DNA from: an uncultured Eubacterium sp.
GTDB lineage: Bacteria; Bacillota; Clostridia; Oscillospirales; Acutalibacteraceae
Direction: 5' to 3'
Length of the DNA: 10,764 nucleotides
NCBI GenBank assembly: GCA_902462495.1
Contig: CABQCC010000053.1
Location: 1 to 10,764 of the forward strand
Shown one piece after another: positions 1 through 5,354 of this stretch. Position 1 is the stretch's first letter. Each line of letters starts with the position of its first letter. Below the pieces are notes generated by a model. That model searched no databases and was not told the origin of the DNA. It worked only from the letters and a program-made list of their open reading frames with translations. A program made the translations under genes and the position numbers.

Positions 1-17
1 ATGAAAAATACACTTTT

Positions 18-842
18 TTAGTAACAGGTAAGACCTGAATTTTTGCTTGAAAAGTAAAAGGCAACCAACGCAGGCAAGACCACTCCTTGCAAAGCACTCA
101 TTGAAGAGAACAGTCCTGATATGATAATTTTCCGCAAAAGAGGATTGGTAAGTATATATCTGTACTGTTGCTTCTCATTAGAACTCTTCTTTTCGGTATA
201 TTGTAACCGTTCTTTTGATACGGTTAACTGATAAAGAATATAGCCGACAATTGAGAAAACAAGAGTAATAATGAAAAATGCATTTCGTTCATCTGTTTGT
301 GTTCCGCCAAGTGCTCCTGAAGATGCAAAAGCAAGCGGCTGAACAATTAAACAACAAATACTGCAGACCATTGCACCCACGGGACGAAGAGAAAGTAGCT
401 TTGTGCGTTCCCCTTCGTCTTTGCACAGTACATTAGGATAACTTATCATCGGGATATCACCAAATGAAAAGATAATCTCCCAAAGAAAGAAAACAACAAA
501 TCCATAAATAATAATCGTTGCATTCTGAAGTGTACTGTTGCCGTCAGAATATATCTTCATGGTAAAGCAAAGAACTGTAATAACGGCAGTTGGCAGAGGT
601 GAATACCATAGATAATTTGCTAAAGGCCATTTGCTTTTGTTGATGAATGCACCTATGAACGGGTCTTTTACCGCATCAAAGATTTTAGCCGAACTGAGTA
701 TGATTCCGAGCCAAAAGGCAGGAATTAAAATGGTGAATTGCAGATAGTAGGCAAAGCAGGATGACACAAGTGCGTATAGTATGTTCTGCCCTGACAGACC
801 TAAAAGATAGCGTGTTTTTTCGTTATGCAGTTTTGTTTTCAT
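18..842 (-). CDS. GPH-family (MelB-like) sugar:cation symporter, C-terminally truncated
   Basis: The 274-residue product is a membrane transporter of the glycoside-pentoside-hexuronide:cation symporter family (MFS superfamily). The loop after helix 2 carries the family signature FDAVKDPFIG. Its D56 and D60 have the same spacing as the cation-binding Asp pair D55/D59 of MelB. Hydrophobic stretches at about residues 12-36, 40-56, 78-98, 107-132, 150-174, 188-208 and 240-263 give about seven helices; full members have twelve and about 450 residues. The frame ends at a TAA (18-20) right after helix 7, so about five helices are missing. It could be a pseudogene, a nonsense mutation or a frameshift whose remainder lies outside the window. 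The start is supported by AAAGGAG (850-856), seven bases upstream. It lies 133 bp downstream of tetR on the same strand, behind two operator-like palindromes, so repressor control is likely. The substrate cannot be told from sequence. Confidence 0.75.
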   Translation of the reverse strand: MKTKLHNEKTRYLLGLSGQNILYALVSSCFAYYLQFTILIPAFWLGIILSSAKIFDAVKDPFIGAFINKSKWPLANYLWYSPLPTAVITVLCFTMKIYSDGNSTLQNATIIIYGFVVFFLWEIIFSFGDIPMISYPNVLCKDEGERTKLLSLRPVGAMVCSICCLIVQPLAFASSGALGGTQTDERNAFFIITLVFSIVGYILYQLTVSKERLQYTEKKSSNEKQQYRYILTNPLLRKIIISGLFSSMSALQGVVLPALVAFYFSSKNSGLTCY

Positions 843-849
843 TGTGAAA

Positions 850-856
850 CTCCTTT
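850..856 (-). promoter_or_regulatory. Ribosome binding site of the transporter gene
   Basis: AAAGGAG on the minus strand lies seven bases before the ATG at 842-840. It fixes the start, even though the rest of the gene appears truncated. Confidence 0.7.
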
Positions 857-860
857 CGGT

Positions 861-877
861 ACATACTATTGGTATGT
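861..877. promoter_or_regulatory. TetR operator candidate O1 (transporter-proximal)
   Basis: The sequence ACATACTATTGGTATGT is a perfect inverted repeat of ACATAC/GTATGT around a 5-bp spacer. The same palindrome with small changes occurs at 922-936 and 1649-1665. It lies five bases upstream of the transporter's ribosome binding site, where a bound repressor would block elongation or initiation. Assignment to the adjacent TetR protein is inferred from recurrence and placement. Confidence 0.7.
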
Positions 878-895
878 ATAATGGCGAAATTTATT

Positions 896-909
896 GCCGC
901 AGGTGCGGC
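896..909. terminator. GC-rich hairpin in the tetR-transporter gap
   Basis: GCCGC-AGGT-GCGGC can form a 5-bp stem with a 4-base loop. On the plus strand it is followed by a T-rich run (910-921); on the minus strand by AATAAATTT. It may attenuate readthrough between tetR and the transporter or act on plus-strand transcription, but the stem is short. It is half of a duplicated operator-plus-hairpin unit. Confidence 0.35.
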
Positions 910-921
910 TTATTTTTTATT

Positions 922-936
922 CATACTTTTGGTATG
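922..936. promoter_or_regulatory. TetR operator candidate O2
   Basis: CATACTTTTGGTATG is an inverted repeat with 5-bp arms around TTTTG. It sits exactly 60 bp from the matching positions of O1. The outermost arm base (A in O1) is T here, so the symmetry is one pair shorter. Confidence 0.65.
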
Positions 937-953
937 TATGCTGCCTTAATAAA

Positions 954-971
954 TTGCCACCGAGGTGGCAA
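954..971 (-). terminator. Hairpin just downstream of tetR
   Basis: TTGCCACC-GA-GGTGGCAA forms an eight-pair palindromic stem starting five bases after the tetR stop codon (976-978, minus strand). It is followed on that strand by TTTATTAAGG, which is only moderately T-rich. A partial intrinsic terminator is plausible. No consensus promoter is visible between it and the transporter, so some readthrough from tetR may be how the transporter is expressed. Confidence 0.4.
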
Positions 972-975
972 CCTA

Positions 976-1638
976 TCATTTTCTGTTATCCATTTCGTTA
1001 ATTTTCTTATTCATATTGTAAACCGCCGGATACATATCAGCAACATCGACACCGAGCATTGCCATCATACCTAAAATTACCTGACACTTTTTCTCAATGT
1101 CCTCATCACTCATTGAAAAAACAAGAGGATTGAGCCAAACATTAGCAAGTAAAGATATAATCTCTGCCAGTTCTTTGGCAAACGGTACTTTGATAGAACC
1201 GTCTTTTATTCCCTCTTCAAGAACCGGTTTGATTGCGTTGGGCGCAATATCATTCACAGACCTTAAAAGCAGGTCGCTTAACATATGTGGCATATTCTGG
1301 AGATGAATACCCATACTTCTGAACTTCTGCTCCTGTTCGTCAACAAGAGACTCATAAAGCATTGCTTTAAGCTTCTGCGCACCGTTAAGAGAGGTGTCCT
1401 CTGCTATCTTATTCCACTTGCGAGCCAAAGAGTTTTCTTGAAAAAGCCTTGCAGTAACAGCATTCAGAATATCCTCTTTTGATGTGAAATGGTGATAAAT
1501 AGCACCTTTGGTCAAACCGCCTAAATTATCGATAATATCTTGAATTGTTGTGTGTTCGTAACCTTTTTCAAGAAACAGCTTTTGTGCCGTGTCGAGAATC
1601 AGGGTTACTGTCTCTTCCGGGTATTTGTTTCTAGCCAT
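976..1638 (-). CDS. TetR/AcrR-family transcriptional repressor
   Basis: The product is a 220-residue helix-turn-helix regulator. The N-terminal domain is typical of the family: DTAQKLFLEKGYEHTTIQDI, then the recognition segment LTKGAIYHHF, with the HTH at about residues 30-51. The C-terminal part (about 65-200) is the variable ligand-binding and dimerisation domain, so the inducer cannot be predicted. The length is normal for the family. The start ATG (1638-1636) has AAGGTGA (1642-1648) three bases upstream. The gene has its own perfect-consensus promoter, with an operator-like palindrome overlapping the expected transcription start, which indicates autorepression. Similar palindromes precede the downstream transporter gene, so the pair is probably a ligand-inducible repressor and its transport target. 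Confidence 0.9.
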   Translation of the reverse strand: MARNKYPEETVTLILDTAQKLFLEKGYEHTTIQDIIDNLGGLTKGAIYHHFTSKEDILNAVTARLFQENSLARKWNKIAEDTSLNGAQKLKAMLYESLVDEQEQKFRSMGIHLQNMPHMLSDLLLRSVNDIAPNAIKPVLEEGIKDGSIKVPFAKELAEIISLLANVWLNPLVFSMSDEDIEKKCQVILGMMAMLGVDVADMYPAVYNMNKKINEMDNRK

Positions 1639-1648
1639 AATTCACCTT

Positions 1649-1665
1649 ACATACTTTTAGTATGT
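1649..1665. promoter_or_regulatory. TetR operator candidate O3 (tetR promoter)
   Basis: ACATACTTTTAGTATGT is a perfect inverted repeat of ACATAC/GTATGT around TTTTA. On the minus strand it begins two bases after the -10 hexamer and ends just before the tetR ribosome binding site. It therefore covers the expected transcription start, the classic position for autorepression. Confidence 0.75.
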
Positions 1666-1667
1666 TA

Positions 1668-1696
1668 ATTATATCAGTCACTACTGTAATTGTCAA
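1668..1696 (-). promoter_or_regulatory. Consensus sigma-A promoter of tetR
   Basis: On the minus strand, TTGACA (1696-1691) is followed by a 17-base spacer and TATAAT (1673-1668). Both hexamers match consensus perfectly and the spacing is optimal. A promoter this strong without repression would be costly, which fits the operator immediately downstream. Confidence 0.85.
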
Positions 1697-1712
1697 GAGT
1701 TTGCCCTGAAAT

Positions 1713-1729
1713 GTATACTATAGGTAGTA
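1713..1729. promoter_or_regulatory. Degenerate fourth operator-like site
   Basis: The core ATACTATAGGTA (1715-1726) differs at one base from the corresponding 12 bases of O1, but the outer arm bases are lost. It lies in the divergent region between the tetR promoter and the promoter of the small gene at 1785, overlapping the latter's expected -35 region. It may be a weak operator or a decayed copy. Confidence 0.35.
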
Positions 1730-1744
1730 AAAAATTGTTTAATA

Positions 1745-1753
1745 TGATATAAT
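1745..1753 (+). promoter_or_regulatory. Extended -10 promoter of the small gene at 1785
   Basis: TGATATAAT is a full extended -10 element with a consensus TATAAT (1748-1753). No good -35 hexamer lies 16-18 bases upstream, as expected for an extended -10 promoter. The expected start would be about 1760, 25 bases before the TTG start codon. Confidence 0.6.
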
Positions 1754-1784
1754 ACGTTTATCATCAAAAAAAGGAGTGCTAACA

Positions 1785-2105
1785 TTGATTTATAGAGTAG
1801 ATTCGTTCACGGAAAACAATATAAACCCTATAATTAATTGTGAATATGATTCGACTTGGTTAGTGTTTGCTCTTTCCTCTGATATGGATACACCCATGAT
1901 TGTTGGTACGAACAACGGCTGTGCTTATACCATAAAAATCAGCAAACAGCTTCACGATGATTGGAAAATAGCTGTCGGAGATTTTATTGGATACTGTGAT
2001 GCAAATAGAATTAATGGTATTATAGCGGCTACAGAAAATGAATATAGCGAAGCACAGAATTATTATGTCGGTCACAGCTATAACGAAACATTCTTAAAAA
2101 GTTGA
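1785..2105 (+). CDS. Small hypothetical protein, 106 residues, TTG start
   Basis: I do not recognise this protein. It is acidic and soluble-looking, with no signal peptide, membrane segment or clear motif. It begins MIYRVDSFTENN and contains the hydrophobic segment STWLVFALSS. A longer frame opens at GTG 1776, but that codon overlaps the ribosome binding site AAGGAG (1771-1776). The in-frame TTG at 1785, eight bases beyond it, is the better start. An extended -10 promoter lies just upstream. The gene is divergent from tetR and its promoter region contains a degenerate copy of the TetR operator, so joint regulation is possible but unproven. Downstream lies a recombinase remnant, so it may be leftover cargo of a mobile element. 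Proper start signals and a full-length open frame argue that it is real. Confidence 0.6.
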   Translation: MIYRVDSFTENNINPIINCEYDSTWLVFALSSDMDTPMIVGTNNGCAYTIKISKQLHDDWKIAVGDFIGYCDANRINGIIAATENEYSEAQNYYVGHSYNETFLKS

Positions 2106-2165
2106 AATGCTTGCATAGGCTTATATATAGGGCGTTGAAGCCTTGTTGCGTATATCATTTTATAG

Positions 2166-2541
2166 TTGTTAACACCAACAACAAAAGCGAGAATGGAAGA
2201 GCTTGAAGTGGAAAAGAGTGAGCTTTCAATCAGAATTATGAAAGAGGAAATGTCAAGACCAAAACTGACCCGTGAGGAGAGATTATATTGGTTTTACAAG
2301 TTCCGTAAGCTTAACCCAAAGAAGCTTGACCACAGGAGAAGCTTAATAAACAACTTTGTAAACTCGGTATTCTTATATGAAGACAGAATGATTAATTACC
2401 TTCAACTTCAAAGGCAGTACCGAAACCATAACTTTTGCCGACCTTGAAAAGTCGGCATTGGGTTCGGATTTGAAAGTGTCAGGTGCACCAAAAAATGCAA
2501 TCACCATTTGGTGTCTTATTTTTTTGCTATGTAGACCCTAA
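2166..2541 (+). pseudogene. C-terminal remnant of a serine recombinase, frameshifted
   Basis: The open frame 2166-2393 encodes the coiled-coil C-terminal part of resolvase/recombinase-family proteins: ARMEELEVEKSELSIRI, then LTREERLYWFYKFRKL and INNFVNSVFLYEDRMI. At about 2394 one extra A shifts the frame. The original reading continues from 2395 as ITFNFKGSTETITFADLEKS and then SALGSDLKVSGAP, ending at TAA 2539-2541 after 48 codons. Together about 125 residues remain. The catalytic N-terminal resolvase domain and the recombinase domain are absent, and an in-frame TAG (2163-2165) marks the left edge of the homology. It is a non-functional scar of a mobile element, so genes on either side may have arrived with or beside that element. 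Confidence 0.75.
2485..2525 (+). terminator. Candidate terminator in the end of the recombinase remnant
   Basis: GCACCAAA (2485-2492) pairs with TTTGGTGT (2507-2514), seven perfect pairs plus one G-T, over a 14-base loop. It is followed by CTTA and a run of seven T residues (2519-2525). A smaller alternative, CACC-ATTT-GGTG, lies within it. It would isolate the sigma-factor operon from upstream transcription. Confidence 0.45.
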
Positions 2542-2559
2542 ATTGAATAATTTAATTTT

Positions 2560-2588
2560 GCATATCTTCGGATGCGCTTTTTTATTTT
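2560..2588 (+). terminator. Intrinsic terminator with TTCG loop upstream of the sigma operon
   Basis: GCATATC-TTCG-GATGCGC (2560-2577) forms a seven-position stem with one mismatch and one G-T pair, closed by a stable C(TTCG)G tetraloop. It is followed by TTTTTTATTTT. It ends transcription coming from the recombinase remnant. Confidence 0.6.
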
Positions 2589-2609
2589 GCCAAATTATTT
2601 GCCAAATTA
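2587..2609. repeat. Two 11-bp direct repeats
   Basis: TTGCCAAATTA occurs at 2587-2597 and again at 2599-2609, a 12-bp period, between the terminator and the promoters of the sigma operon. It could be a regulator-binding repeat or a slippage product. No function can be assigned. Confidence 0.5.
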
Positions 2610-2631
2610 AATGGTATTAATTTATATATTA

Positions 2632-2640
2632 TGGTATAAT
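2632..2640 (+). promoter_or_regulatory. Extended -10 promoter upstream of the sigma-factor gene
   Basis: TGGTATAAT (2632-2640) is an extended -10 with consensus TATAAT. The -35 region at standard spacing is poor. It would give housekeeping transcription of the sigma operon, with a leader of about 120 bases. Confidence 0.5.
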
Positions 2641-2693
2641 ATTAATCCTTTGTCTTTCGCAAAAAATTTTTTTGAAAATTTTTTCATTTTTTT

Positions 2694-2724
2694 GTGTCAT
2701 ATTTTGAAAAAGCGGTGACTAATA
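2694..2724 (+). promoter_or_regulatory. Candidate ECF-type autoregulated promoter
   Basis: GTGTCAT (2694-2700) and GACTAATA (2717-2724) are separated by 16 bases. They lie 42 bases upstream of the sigma start codon, and neither resembles a sigma-A element. ECF sigma factors usually activate their own promoter, and such promoters have a -35/-10 pair of this spacing. Directly upstream, T-tracts at 2667-2673, 2679-2684 and 2687-2693 recur at about a helical turn, which suggests bent DNA or an UP element. Assignment is inference from position and architecture. Confidence 0.4.
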
Positions 2725-2750
2725 AGTGAAAGACAATAACGGAACTGATG

Positions 2751-2758
2751 AAAGGAGG
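2751..2758 (+). promoter_or_regulatory. Ribosome binding site deciding the sigma-factor start
   Basis: AAAGGAGG is a near-perfect Shine-Dalgarno sequence seven bases before GTG 2766. It lies inside the longer frame from ATG 2748, so that ATG cannot use it. The closer ATG at 2761 is in a different, dead-end frame. Confidence 0.75.
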
Positions 2759-2765
2759 TAATGCT

Positions 2766-3320
2766 GTGGGTAAGTCTTACGCCGATGAACAGCTTGAACT
2801 GTGTTTTGAAAAATACAGCAAGCAGTTGGAACGGTTTTGTGCCGTGCGACTTGAAGAAGCTTCGGATTATGCCGGAGATTGTGTGCAGGAAGCGTTTTGT
2901 GTGTTCTATCGCAAGCTCCTTGACGGAGAAACTTTTGAAAACCCACGGGCATTTCTCTATCAAACGGTTAACAATATGGTGCTCAGGACAAAGAGGGAAT
3001 ATTTCAAAAATGCCAAGCACACCAAAAATCTTGATGAAGCCGAAAATGTGGCAGTATACATAGAAAAAGAGGTAGAAGAACATTTAGAACCCGACGATGT
3101 GGATATTGACAAAGCCAAAGAGGTTATTCTTTCGGTTCTTGATGACGAAGAACGACGGCTTTATCAAATGAAATATGTCGAACGGAAATCTTTAAAAGAA
3201 ATTTCATCGATACTCGGTATCACACCTACCGCCGTTGCCAAACGGACATCAAGATTAAGAACGAAAATAAAAAACTCAGTCACCCCGATATTGTCAGAAT
3301 TTAGGAAAGGAGGCAGTTAA
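2766..3320 (+). CDS. ECF-type RNA polymerase sigma factor
   Basis: The 184-residue protein has the two-domain build of a sigma-70-family ECF factor. Region 2 spans about residues 10-78, with YAGDCVQEAFCVFYRKL and FENPRAFLYQTVNNMV, and would bind the -10 element and core polymerase. An acidic linker (about 86-116) follows. Region 4 spans about 119-172, with DEERRLYQMKYVERKSLKEI and the helix-turn-helix ISSILGITPTAVAKRTSRLR, and would read the -35 element. Regions 1 and 3 are absent, as expected. The start is GTG 2766, chosen because AAAGGAGG sits seven bases before it. The stop is one base from the ATG of the next gene, whose ribosome site lies inside this gene's last codons, so the two are translationally linked. 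This arrangement is typical of a sigma/anti-sigma pair. Confidence 0.85.
   Translation: MGKSYADEQLELCFEKYSKQLERFCAVRLEEASDYAGDCVQEAFCVFYRKLLDGETFENPRAFLYQTVNNMVLRTKREYFKNAKHTKNLDEAENVAVYIEKEVEEHLEPDDVDIDKAKEVILSVLDDEERRLYQMKYVERKSLKEISSILGITPTAVAKRTSRLRTKIKNSVTPILSEFRKGGS
3306..3313 (+). promoter_or_regulatory. Ribosome binding site of the membrane regulator, inside the sigma gene
   Basis: AAAGGAGG lies within the last codons of the sigma gene, eight bases before ATG 3322. It couples translation of regulator and sigma, favouring balanced amounts. Confidence 0.75.
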
Positions 3321-3321
3321 A

Positions 3322-5286
3322 ATGAACATAACGGTAAACGCAAAGACTATTCAAGCCCTTGTCAACGACTCAAAGTCAAATCAGGATTTAATTGACTTTT
3401 TGAACAATGTGATAGATGAAGAACTTGTCGGCACAAATCCCGATTGTGATTTGATAGACGAGTGTGTTGAACTTATTGATGAACTTCAAGAACATAAATA
3501 CACATCTTCTGCAATTCATATGCTTGTTTCTGTAAACAGCATAAAGAAAATCGTTAACCCGAGGCGTAATTCCTGGAAGCAACTCAACAGAGCAGTTCGT
3601 GTGGCAATTATAGCCGCCATGATAGCAACAGGAACATTTACCGTTAATGCTGCTGTTAAATCCGCAACCGGTATTGATATTATCGGAAACATCACAAGTG
3701 CAATTTCATCTTTCATATACAACGATAATAAAAAAGGCGAATTGACCACCGAGGTTTATGTGCCGATAAATGAAACAACTTCGGCAGAGCCGACAACTGT
3801 TGTTGATTTGGAGGAAGAAAGCACAACTCTGTTGAATAATATAAACACAACCACGACGGCTTTGAGTGTTATAAATAACGAGCCGACAACTTACAAAAAC
3901 ACTCCAAAAGAAACCACAACCAATAAGAAAGAAATAAATAAAACGGAAACAAAGGATGAACCGACCGACCCTTATGTAAAAAGCGACACCCCTCAGCTTT
4001 TAGGCATCAGGGCAGAGTTTGAACATTTCAAAACTGCTTATGTTTACGGCGAAGCACTTTCTTATGACGGCTTGAAAATTTATGCAAAATACAGTGATAA
4101 TACAGAAAAGTTTGTGCCGATTGATGATTGTGCATACAGCAAAAATCTCGATATGAATGTGACTGCCGACTATGTTTTGTCGGTTACATACAAGGCTTGT
4201 ACGGTGAATGTAAATATCACGGTCAGACCTGATGAAGAAACTCGCCTGTCGGAACTTTGTTCAAACAGCGATTGGGAGTATCTTGCAGGCGACAGAGGCG
4301 TATATCTCACAGCGTATAAGGGCAAATCTTCAGATGTTGCCATAAATGAAATTGACGGCAAGCCAATATACGCAATCACATCAAAAGTGTTTAAAGACAG
4401 CAAGATTGCATCTTTTTCATCCGACACCGTAAGGGTCATTCAGCAAAGTGCGTTTGAAAATGCCGAAAAGCTGAAAACCTGCAACGCTCCGAATGTTGTC
4501 AGCATCGGCAACAATGCGTTTAAGGACAGTTCGCTTCAAAAAATATCTTTTAGCACGGAACTTTCCGTCCTCGGCGCAGGGGCTTTTGAGAACACCGACA
4601 TCACAAATTTAACTATCCCCGAAAAAATTACGATTGTGCCTGAACGACTTTGTAACAACTGTTCTTCACTTAAAAATGTCACTTTTGTCGGCAAGGTGGA
4701 AAGCGTTGAAAATATGGCATTTAACAAATGCTTGCTTCTTACAAGAGTTCGTGGGGCGGGATATGTTAAAAATGTAGGCTTCTTTGCATTTGCGGATGAT
4801 GAACGAATGAGATTTGATTCTGCACCTAAACTTGAAAAAGTCGCTGACGGTGCATTTGCCAATTGTACAATTGCAAACTTTGGTGATATGGGTGCAAGCT
4901 TAAAATCACTCGGCGTCCGTTCGTTTGAAAATTGCAAGGGGATAACCAAGGTTACTATCCCTGCGACTGTTGAAACTGTGCCCGAATATTGCTTCAACGG
5001 CGCCCCTATTCAAGAACTTGTTATTGAAAACGGCGTCAAGCAAATCAAAGCAGGTGCGTTCAAAGGCTTTGTTGCACAAGAACTCACTATACCCGAAAGC
5101 GTTGAATATATCGGCGAATATTCGCTTTATTCCGTTGATTTGAGAATAATCACAGTTAACAGCGAAAATGCCGACATAAAGGAAAATGCTTTTTATCTCG
5201 GCAGCAGAGTAACCTTTAATGTAATTGGAAACAGCACGGCTTATGATTACGCTGTCAAAAACAATGCAAAATATAATGTTTTGTAA
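3322..5286 (+). CDS. Membrane protein with Ig-like and leucine-rich-repeat ectodomain, probable anti-sigma factor
   Basis: The 654-residue protein has an acidic cytoplasmic part (about 1-80, including DCDLIDECVELIDELQ). After a basic patch (KKIVNPRRNSWKQLNR) comes one membrane helix (about 91-112, VRVAIIAAMIATGTF), giving an N-in topology. Outside are a Thr-rich stalk (about 140-220), an Ig-like domain with a Big_3-like look (about 224-301: LSYDGLKIYAKYSDN, then YVLSVTYKACTVNVNITV), and roughly a dozen LRR_5 (BspA-type) repeats (about 345-640). These end in the usual cap GNSTAYDYAVKNNAKYNV. It lacks an N-terminal secretion signal. Position one base after the sigma gene, plus an intracellular domain and helix, suggest it holds the sigma factor at the membrane and releases it when the LRR region meets its ligand. 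That role is inferred; I do not recognise a named anti-sigma domain. RsgI proteins of cellulolytic clostridia share the architecture, not evident sequence. Confidence 0.7.
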   Translation: MNITVNAKTIQALVNDSKSNQDLIDFLNNVIDEELVGTNPDCDLIDECVELIDELQEHKYTSSAIHMLVSVNSIKKIVNPRRNSWKQLNRAVRVAIIAAMIATGTFTVNAAVKSATGIDIIGNITSAISSFIYNDNKKGELTTEVYVPINETTSAEPTTVVDLEEESTTLLNNINTTTTALSVINNEPTTYKNTPKETTTNKKEINKTETKDEPTDPYVKSDTPQLLGIRAEFEHFKTAYVYGEALSYDGLKIYAKYSDNTEKFVPIDDCAYSKNLDMNVTADYVLSVTYKACTVNVNITVRPDEETRLSELCSNSDWEYLAGDRGVYLTAYKGKSSDVAINEIDGKPIYAITSKVFKDSKIASFSSDTVRVIQQSAFENAEKLKTCNAPNVVSIGNNAFKDSSLQKISFSTELSVLGAGAFENTDITNLTIPEKITIVPERLCNNCSSLKNVTFVGKVESVENMAFNKCLLLTRVRGAGYVKNVGFFAFADDERMRFDSAPKLEKVADGAFANCTIANFGDMGASLKSLGVRSFENCKGITKVTIPATVETVPEYCFNGAPIQELVIENGVKQIKAGAFKGFVAQELTIPESVEYIGEYSLYSVDLRIITVNSENADIKENAFYLGSRVTFNVIGNSTAYDYAVKNNAKYNVL

Positions 5287-5354
5287 TCAGAAGCACAGAT
5301 GTGTTGTCTGATGATTTAAAAAACAGTTTTAATCTAATAGTGGAGGATTAAATT

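Larger units (their letters stand above)
861..970. repeat. Imperfect 60-bp tandem duplication (operator plus hairpin unit)
   Basis: Bases 861-910 and 921-970 align without gaps at a 60-bp offset, with 35 of 50 positions identical. Each copy contains the CATAC/GTATG palindrome, then ATTGCC, then a hairpin (896-909 and 954-971). The hairpin arms differ between copies yet both still pair. The whole array lies between tetR and the transporter gene. Confidence 0.6.

Noticed and set aside
880..980. Separate promoter for the transporter gene
   Set aside because: Weak candidates such as TTGCCA with TAAGGC or TATACA without a -35 were seen, but none is convincing. Readthrough from the tetR promoter is at least as likely.
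844..1482. Plus-strand open frames opposite tetR (844-1074, 1097-1306, 1285-1482)
   Set aside because: They overlap the well-supported TetR gene on the other strand or the operator/hairpin array, lack ribosome sites, and encode no recognisable protein.
1776..1784. GTG 1776 as the start of the small gene
   Set aside because: The GTG overlaps the last base of AAGGAG, leaving no upstream ribosome site. TTG 1785 has the correct spacing.
2437..2456. Hairpin GCCGAC/GTCGGC in the recombinase remnant
   Set aside because: It lies inside the former coding sequence (ADLEKSA), has no T-run after it, and is best explained as codon content.
2761..3063. Alternative frame from ATG 2761, close to the strong ribosome site
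   Set aside because: It has good spacing to AAAGGAGG, but the product is non-homologous and ends early. The sigma-factor frame from GTG 2766 shares the site and has clear region 2 and region 4 signatures.
5304..5339. Second copy of the ECF promoter before the giant LRR gene (TGTC and CTAATA elements)
   Set aside because: The gap between TGTC and CTAATA is 25 bases here against 20 upstream of the sigma gene. The five-base difference would break the spacing of a real promoter.
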